Source: Liolophura sinensis
Lineage: Eukaryota; Mollusca; Polyplacophora; Chitonida; Chitonidae
Direction of reading: 5' to 3'
Length of the DNA stretch: 14,875 nucleotides
Assembly (NCBI RefSeq): GCF_032854445.1
Contig: NC_088295.1
Coordinates: 36,986,510-37,001,384 of the forward strand
The translations under genes and the position numbers were made by a program. Positions within the stretch are counted from its first letter, which is position 1. Each line of letters starts with the position of its first letter. Below are positions 8,951 through 14,875 of this stretch, one piece after another. Below the pieces are notes generated by a model that saw only the letters and a program-made list of their open reading frames with translations, had not been told where the DNA came from and searched no databases.

Positions 8951-9292
8951 ATCAATTTAGACGGAATCCTTGTGACGGGCGTATTTAATCATAATAGACT
9001 GGTTACCGCCGCTTTGAGCCGTATTCATCAAAATGTATGGCCAAACATAAGGAGAGAGTGTCTAATACACTCACAATGTGATTTACCGCCGATAAACGGA
9101 GCAATAATTACAAAATGGAGTAATTTGACGCTCAGGTTCCGATAACTCATTTCCTGGCTGACCTCCGGGTTATATCCTCTCCGCTAGGGGTCGCTGTAGG
9201 TCGCTCAGTGTGATTGATGCAGCGGCCACGAGGCCAGTTTTAAGCGGATAATTTGTATCAAGAATTCCAAACAGTTGCCGATTTTCAGAATG
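8951..9292 (+). promoter_or_regulatory. Duplicated conserved non-coding element, copy B
   Basis: Direct-orientation partner of 4964-5307. The offset is 3987 bp at both the left edge (ATCAATTTAGA, 8951-8961) and the core, falling to 3986 after a one-base gap, which indicates a single duplication of one block. Shared sites are TAATTA (9105-9110), CGATAAA (9090-9096) and GATAA (9141-9145). The E-box of the other copy is replaced here. Flanks beyond the block do not match. The alternative of an interspersed repeat with a conserved centre cannot be excluded without a genome copy count. Confidence 0.5.
9099..9154 (+). other. 56-bp near-invariant core of copy B
   Basis: Differs from 5112-5167 at one base only (T at 9121 for C at 5134), giving TAATTTGACG here where copy A has CAATTTGACG. 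The substitution creates an extra TAAT homeodomain half-site in this copy. Confidence 0.7.
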
Positions 9293-11104
9293 CGTTCTTA
9301 ATATGACAAACTCTTTCTCGACGTGGTTTCTACAGTCTGCACGGACTACAAAGTAACACCGACCAGTCCCTCGCTAGCGACGGAAGTTTTGCTGGATAGT
9401 TTTTTTGGTTCGTCACATTGACGAAAAGGAAATCAAACTACTGAACGAGGTTAACAAAACTCACAACCTACTCTTTTAGTCCCAACAGCGATATCCACCG
9501 CCAAATCTCAAAGCTTGTTTGACTGATCTTAATCAGCTCTCACTGGACACGTCGGCTGCAGCTTTATACCTATGGATGTTTGTCAGTTGCCTGACTCTGA
9601 TTTCCTCTATCCATAAGTTTGACCACCAAGTTCAAAGTCTTGAGAACGCTTTAAACTCGAATCAGTAAAAAAATCACAGCAGTTTTATATCTCTGTAAAA
9701 GTTTTAAAAATTTATCGCGAAACAGTTTGAATTTTGGATTTTGTAAATTACTTGGACCAACGCGATCTTCCAAAAAAACCGGACCTGTAAGTCACGCTCA
9801 AAGTTCGGCTTGGCTAAGCTCAGGCTCAGAGTCAGAATAGCTTTTCCAGTGAAGTAACATGTTTGGAGACAGGCAATATAGACGCTAATGTAAGAATGAA
9901 GGAATAATTGTGGCGTAATATGACCTAAATATTGCAGCCATATCGAGACCATATGTTTGAACAAGGAGGGTAAATGGACCAAAGGTAGATTGCTGCAAAC
10001 TGCACTTTTAGCTGATGCACATAAGACGAATAATGTGAGTATGCCATATAAAGCATCATGACATGTCAAATGCATTTCTGTCCACATAATTGATTGTTGA
10101 GGCCTATGCTCTAGCAATACACAAAAGGGTTTTTCCATGAAGCAGTTAATGGTTAGATTTCTTCAAATGTGACATTTCACATTTTTAAGGAAACCATAAT
10201 TCATGGAGATGCTATCAGTATCCAATTGCCTTTTCATGAATTTCATATCTATGACAAAATGATCTTTCATATATCACCAAATGTCGACATCGATATATTG
10301 TCTTTTTATTATGATTTTCTGGTCGGAGATGTCAGGCATGTCTTACCAGTATAACGCCAATAAAACCTTCCCAAGGTCTCCTTTCCTGCCAGTTGCTGAT
10401 TGCCTTCTAATGTAAAACATCATATTGAAGGATTTGTCGACAGTTTCTCTTTTTTACAATCTAAAGTCTAAATGAAGCCCTTTGAGAAGATCACTTAAGA
10501 GATATGAATGATTTAACAGTCTTGTCTTAGCAATCAATCAGTATTTGCCAGATTGAACAAGCTGTTTACACAAGCATTAAGCGATGTAATTCCAAGGATT
10601 TTACAGCCAAAAACCGTCAGCATATTTTTAAAGTTTCATACTGACAGCTCAAACATTGACACTGATCTCCTTTATGAGAACATATGACATATAAATCTGA
10701 GGAAAAATGCTATTTATTCTTATAATCTCTTGCATTTCACTGTCAGCAAAATGACAGCAAATATTTGTTTAAATGGTGGGTTTTTATATCGATATTTAAT
10801 AGCATAAATTAAATTTCTCTTTAAGGTAGAGGCAGTTAGTTCTGCAGCCATTCGTGCGAGGTAAAACTGGCCACTTATTAGACAATCTAATGACTTTGTG
10901 ACTGTTGTACGTTGTACAACTGTACAGTACAGAAGGCCTTGGTTCCATCCCAGACGGAATCTTTGTAATTCCCATCACTGTTCTCTGTGACCGATCCCTA
11001 AGTCAAAATTCGTTTATGAAATGGGCCCATGCCTTGGTAAAATGTCTTCTACAGCGGTTGTGAGGCCGCTTTGTTGGTCTTACATGAAGTTTTAGGGAGA
11101 TCAA
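9293..11104. other. Long non-coding stretch
   Basis: Mostly AT-rich. A minus-strand open frame of 144 codons (9704-10138) has no recognisable domain and a hydrophobic, low-information composition, so I do not call it a gene. GTTGTACAAC at 10911-10920 is a perfect palindrome embedded in a run of GTAC motifs. A weak B-box-like GGTTCCATCCC near 10938 lacks a partner A-box on the same strand. Nothing else is recognised. Confidence 0.5.
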
Positions 11105-11258
11105 GGGCCAGTTGTTCAATAGTGTATTAAAGTTAATCCAGGCTTAAATCTTAATAGGCCTGCCACTCTAAATCCTAATACAAAGCAAATAGCACTTTAG
11201 TCTGGACTAACGTTAATAAGGGGCTGAAGTCCTGACACATTTTTGAATAACTGGGCCC
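11105..11258. mobile_element. Fold-back MITE-like element, about 154 bp
   Basis: Terminal inverted repeats: GGGCCAGTTGTTCAA at the left end against TTGAATAACTGGGCCC at the right (one indel, one mismatch). A second inverted pair lies inside: TTAAAGTTAATCCAGGCTTAA (11128-11148, given as its arms) against TTTAGTCTGGACTAACGTTAA (about 11197-11217). The whole element can fold on itself and encodes nothing. No target-site duplication is obvious (TCAA on the left, AGTA on the right), so the transposon superfamily is left open. Elements with such GGGCC(C)AGTT ends are, from memory, common in lophotrochozoan genomes. Confidence 0.75.
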
Positions 11259-11534
11259 AGTAGACTTTGAGCTCTCTTTTCGGGATAAAATCTTTCTGTC
11301 ATATATTCATCAGTTATGTTTGCCAGATGTGTGGTTTAACCCAAGCACACAGGCTACCTCAATCCATAAAAGTGTGTGGTATCGTATAAGTGAAACAGTG
11401 AAGAGGACGACCTTAAACGACTATCTAATACCTTATATAAATTATGCATTGCTATGTTTAACTGAGATTGATTTCAGACGTGTTTCATCAGAAGTATAAT
11501 TGACAGACTTTCGTGTTAAATTGCCAAGTGGTAG

Positions 11535-11600
11535 TGCAGTAACGGTGGAGGTGGACTAGGCCGTGATGCAGTAACGGTGGTGAGAGGCGGTGAGAGGCAG
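11535..11600. repeat. Short direct repeats, GC-rich
   Basis: TGCAGTAACGGTGG occurs at 11535-11548 and again at 11567-11580. It is followed by TGAGAGGCGG/TGAGAGGCAG, a near-perfect tandem pair of 10 bp at 11581-11600. This is a small local expansion with no coding signal. Confidence 0.75.
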
Positions 11601-11603
11601 TGC

Positions 11604-11619
11604 ATTTATTTATTTATTT
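11604..11619. repeat. Microsatellite, (ATTT)4
   Basis: Four perfect ATTT units follow directly after the short G-rich repeats. Confidence 0.9.
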
Positions 11620-12800
11620 GACTAGTTTCTCAAGACCGTCAGTGCTGTAAGTATAAATCCCGAATATGGTTTTCAGTATTCAGGTTTAAAACCTCTGCTT
11701 ATCAAAAATGCTCTTGTTCTAGCGAGAACTGTTTGCATAGATATACAATCAGTGACCCGCATTTAATCGCATAGGCGTGAGTATAAAGTATGTGCATATA
11801 TTGATACCTCTTCCTGAGAATCTCTAGATACCAGGGGATAAGCATGCTGTATTCGCGAAACCATGAAATCTCGTAGCGATTAAAGCTGAGCTAGATTTGG
11901 TCGAATATCCCATAAACTTAATTCTTCATGAAGGTAAACAGAATGGCTTTTCTGGGGAAGATCAATGGCTGCTATTTCACAATATAACAATCGCCATATT
12001 TTCTATAATTTTGGAACTTTGACCTAATTATTGTCCTCTGAGTGATCCACATAAATGGAACAAGTGATAACCGTAACAATGGCTGTTCAGACTGTCACAG
12101 TGTGGTCGAAATAGAACCGGGATAATTTCGTGGCGTGATTCGATTTGCCGTAATAGAAGTTTCGGGGTATAATTCAAGGGACGCACACCCATCCATGTGA
12201 AAAACTATCAATTATAGGAAAATATTGACGAGCGAAGTAAGTCTGGTCGAAATTTTGGCCTGATAAGATATTTGCTGTCTTCCCCCTCGATATGGTGCTG
12301 GATTATTAGAGATATGAATTTCATTATTTTCTGAGAGATAAGATTAAACGAATTGGAGGGATTATGAGCGGAAGTACAGTGAATGCAGGTAGCGCCAAAG
12401 ACCTTACTGGATGGCATATTTGTTTGTATCCGGTTGAAATTGCGCTATTTTTTTGTCTCCCGGTGTGAACAAGACGATTGCGAAATAATCAAGGTATAAG
12501 GAACGGAACTAACTTAAAACTTAAAATTGATTCGTGGATTGATTGAATGGATGTCACGTTATTCACTCTTCTATCCGTTATGATGAATACATATACGTAA
12601 GCTGTGATAACATTTGAAAGAACAAAGACTATATAGTTAAAATATAAAGAAAACCTGTGAAGTTATAAAAGAAAACTGACTTATCGTAGCCCGGCCGGCG
12701 ATAAATGAAAATACCACAAGAATCGGAATTCCCCCAAAGCCATGTAAGCAACATTCCCAATGGGTGTCTTTCATCTCTTCTAAAATACAGCCGTCAAACT
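11620..12800. other. Non-coding stretch with a possible motif cluster at 12020-12430
   Basis: No gene or repeat is recognised. Within 12020-12430 several short motifs of developmental regulators lie close together: AACAATGG (12075-12082, SOX type), GATAAG (12262-12267 and 12337-12342, GATA type), and GGATTA (12300-12305 and 12359-12364, K50 homeodomain type). Such short matches occur by chance in a kilobase of AT-rich DNA, so this is only a candidate regulatory segment. Confidence 0.3.
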
Positions 12801-13199
12801 TTAATGGAGAATCCGTGTGCGGCTTCCTGGTGTTAGGAAGTTTACAGAGAGATATACTGGGATGGCGTGTTTAAGCTGACAGGCGTACGTGGTTGTAACA
12901 GTCGCATCGGTCATTTCGCTTAGATAACCACCTGCATAACCAACTGCGTTCAGGGAGCCAGCTGGTTTACGTTTCCACCCGATGCGGATAAACGTCAGCG
13001 GGTATTTGCGGTTAAAGCAAGCCACAGAGCTGTGGAAAATGCCACAGAAGGTGTTAGCAAATCGCCTTAAACTGAAGCAGATTGCCCAATCCGACAAAGC
13101 CTGATGGATACACAGGACAAGAGCAATGAAATATTGATGAGTATAAATGGCGCCTTCAGCGATGTTCGAGGGTATTGACGGAACAGTTGCAACCAACAA
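12801..13199. other. GC-richer, repeat-free segment; possible exon or regulatory element
   Basis: Visibly less AT-rich than its surroundings, with an open minus-strand frame of 132 codons that resembles no family I know, and with no splice-site pair that would define an exon. It contains CCACAG, CTGTGG and CCACAG in alternating orientation at 13022-13047, TTGCGGTTA (13006-13014, RUNX-like), and CAGCTG near 12959. A conserved regulatory element is somewhat more likely than a coding exon, but neither is proven. Confidence 0.25.
13022..13047. repeat. Triple alternating inverted repeat CCACAG/CTGTGG
   Basis: CCACAG (13022-13027), CTGTGG (13030-13035) and CCACAG (13042-13047) lie in alternating orientation. 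The middle copy can pair with either neighbour, with a 2-base spacer on one side and a 6-base spacer on the other. Confidence 0.7.
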
Positions 13200-13983
13200 A
13201 GATTTTTATGAAACGCACAAGTTTCCAAAAGGCACCAAAGTTCGAATTTTTATTATAAGTATTTGGCGCGGCTGGGTTTTTGTTCTCGTTACATTTCATT
13301 ATAACGCATGTTTACAGACGAAAACACTGTTGTGTAGGAATCTAGTGCAGACTGGAGTGCACATCTACGTCGGACCAATGTTTCACCTGCAGTAACCAGT
13401 AAAGTTTGATTGTGTTTATATAGAGTTTATGTACATTAAACGCACCTCTATGTTTCAAGATCCAATGTCTTTCCCGGGTGAAAATTGATTAGAGAATTAG
13501 TTGAGCTAAACTGAAGAATGAATTTACGAAGAAAATTTTAAATGGCAGAAATTTAAAATGGAAGACGTCTCAGAGATTTTGGGCTGGTGAACAGCGCTTG
13601 GAGAACGATATAGCCGCGGTTCTCTAAGAACAAGTCATCTGTTGTAGATTTGGGCTATGTCCAGTACACAGAGGGCTTCGGTGAAAAAATATTAAACCTT
13701 ATTTCCATACATCCAGTGATATAAACAAAACTATATTGAATGAGAAAATCGTGAATCGTCTTGCTCAACACGTGCCGAAAATATATACTGTATCCCTTCT
13801 ATAAGAACGGAGAACAATCCCTAAAGCCAACATTACACAACCTCCCTAGAAATTAGTACCTGACGTGGTTGCTACTGTTTCACGACAATTCAGCGTACAA
13901 CGTTCAAGTACAATTGAAATTGACACTTTTCATGAAGCTATAGATGTTAAACATGTGGTACCGTTATTCTGTGACAATTGTAG
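13200..13983. other. Non-coding stretch, no recognised feature
   Basis: AT-rich, with short open frames only. A plus-strand frame of 82 codons (13147-13395) has no recognisable content. No repeats or RNA genes are seen. Confidence 0.5.
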
Positions 13984-14875
13984 TTATATTACCAAAACAT
14001 CGTTCTGATACTGTTCTGTATTAAGCATCGGGCCATTTCGTTGGTTAATTCGTGATTCAAGACTATCGCACATGATTGGTGGCATTACAGCGCCTTGTAG
14101 ACCATTTGGCAATATCAATAATTCAGGGATAAGTAGACGGATCGAGGGACGACTGGTCAAGACATATTTCCGGAGATGTGTTAAATATTGGACAAAGACA
14201 TAGCGTTCTTGAGAAAGAGGAATGGTTTTCATTTCTGTTACACTATTTCTAAGTTCTAAACGATGTTCGCATCTAGAAGTCCCAAAGGTCCAAGTTAGCG
14301 CCTTGGAATACTGTTTACATCGTCTATACATGACGGATGAGTGGCTGAGGGTTAGAGAGTACGGAGAAATGATGGTTTCTCTCAGGCTCTCTGGCATACA
14401 CCATGACAACCAGAGATTTCCAACACAAGACAGCCGCCTCAGCTCCAAATTCCCGGAATCTGTAGAGTGCCATCCAACAGCCCTCCAGAGACCTCAATAC
14501 GCTCTCTATCAGTCTTTAAAGACGGTTTCTAAACGGAGACTGAATACGAAATCAAGTCCCCCGAGGACTGAGCATAATAAAGGGCGATTATTCAAACCAT
14601 CTGAGACGGCGGCAAGATTGTAGTTGTTTTTCCTGTGTCCGAAGGCTCTTGAGGGAACGATGGTCTGATTCCCGGACCCGTCTGCTTGCACCAGGAAGGA
14701 AAGGAACTGATGAATTTAAGCCGAGAGATGAAGCCAAATAATCTCTCTGTTTTCTACGATTGTCGGTTTAGGTCCAAGGGGATGATTCGTTCGTAAAACA
14801 ATTTCCAGATCGTAAACTGGACTCAGTTCCTGTGGGTCAGTGGCCGTATTAACGGGTGTTTAGTGAGCACCACTA
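13984..14875. other. Stop-poor, GC-richer segment with no recognised gene
   Basis: Two unrelated overlapping open frames occur here: 154 codons on the minus strand (13984-14448) and 133 codons on the plus strand (14222-14623). Neither has a recognisable domain, signal peptide or membrane segment. Being open on both strands fits a local base-composition effect better than a gene. An undetected exon remains possible, as does a conserved regulatory block at 14440-14800. The window ends without further landmarks. Confidence 0.25.

Noticed and set aside
9704-10138. Minus-strand open frame of 144 codons
   Set aside because: No recognisable domain, hydrophobic low-information composition, no splice or promoter context, and a length within chance expectation for the window.
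10925-10960. B-box-like GGTTCCATCCC as part of a tRNA gene or SINE head
   Set aside because: It deviates from the B-box at conserved positions and no A-box or cloverleaf can be placed upstream.

Overview
The window looks like non-coding DNA from an animal nuclear genome, most likely a mollusc and perhaps a vetigastropod such as an abalone. The lineage call is an inference from memory of repeat families. An element at 2264-2592 ends in GTACGACGTTAAACCCCAA followed by ACTC repeats. A remnant at 130-245 carries a related tail on the minus strand. A third dispersed repeat lies at about 1890-2076. All three resemble repeats I associate with molluscan genomes. The sequence is AT-rich, has abundant microsatellites, contains fold-back elements and shows no bacterial gene organisation. 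No protein-coding gene, tRNA or rRNA can be supported. The longest open frames (about 130-155 codons) are near what chance gives in about 30,000 codons over six frames, and none has a recognisable domain.

Layout. 1-2610 is repeat-rich: a SINE-like remnant, a TATG-type microsatellite, a two-copy tandem duplication (919-1265 and 1269-1700) whose second copy has acquired a fold-back MITE-like insertion (1426-1545), a molluscan-type repeat fragment, and a full SINE-like insertion with a perfect 15-bp target-site duplication. 2608-4963 is mostly featureless. 4964-5307 and 8951-9292 are two diverged direct copies of one non-repetitive element, about 4 kb apart. They share a 56-bp core with a single mismatch inside much more diverged flanks, as expected of duplicated cis-regulatory elements. 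Between them lie several small tandem arrays: 18-bp x4 at 6521, 21-bp x3 at 7416, CGAC repeats at 7533, and a degenerate 18-bp array in two blocks at 7908-8214 and 8479-8550. 9293-14875 holds one more fold-back MITE-like element (11105-11258), minor tandem repeats, and some GC-richer, repeat-poor stretches (12020-12430, 12801-13199, 13984-14875) that may be regulatory but cannot be assigned.

There are no genes here to combine into a pathway. The most interesting content is the duplicated, core-conserved element pair. The rest is a record of insertions and local duplications in what is probably an intergenic or intronic region.
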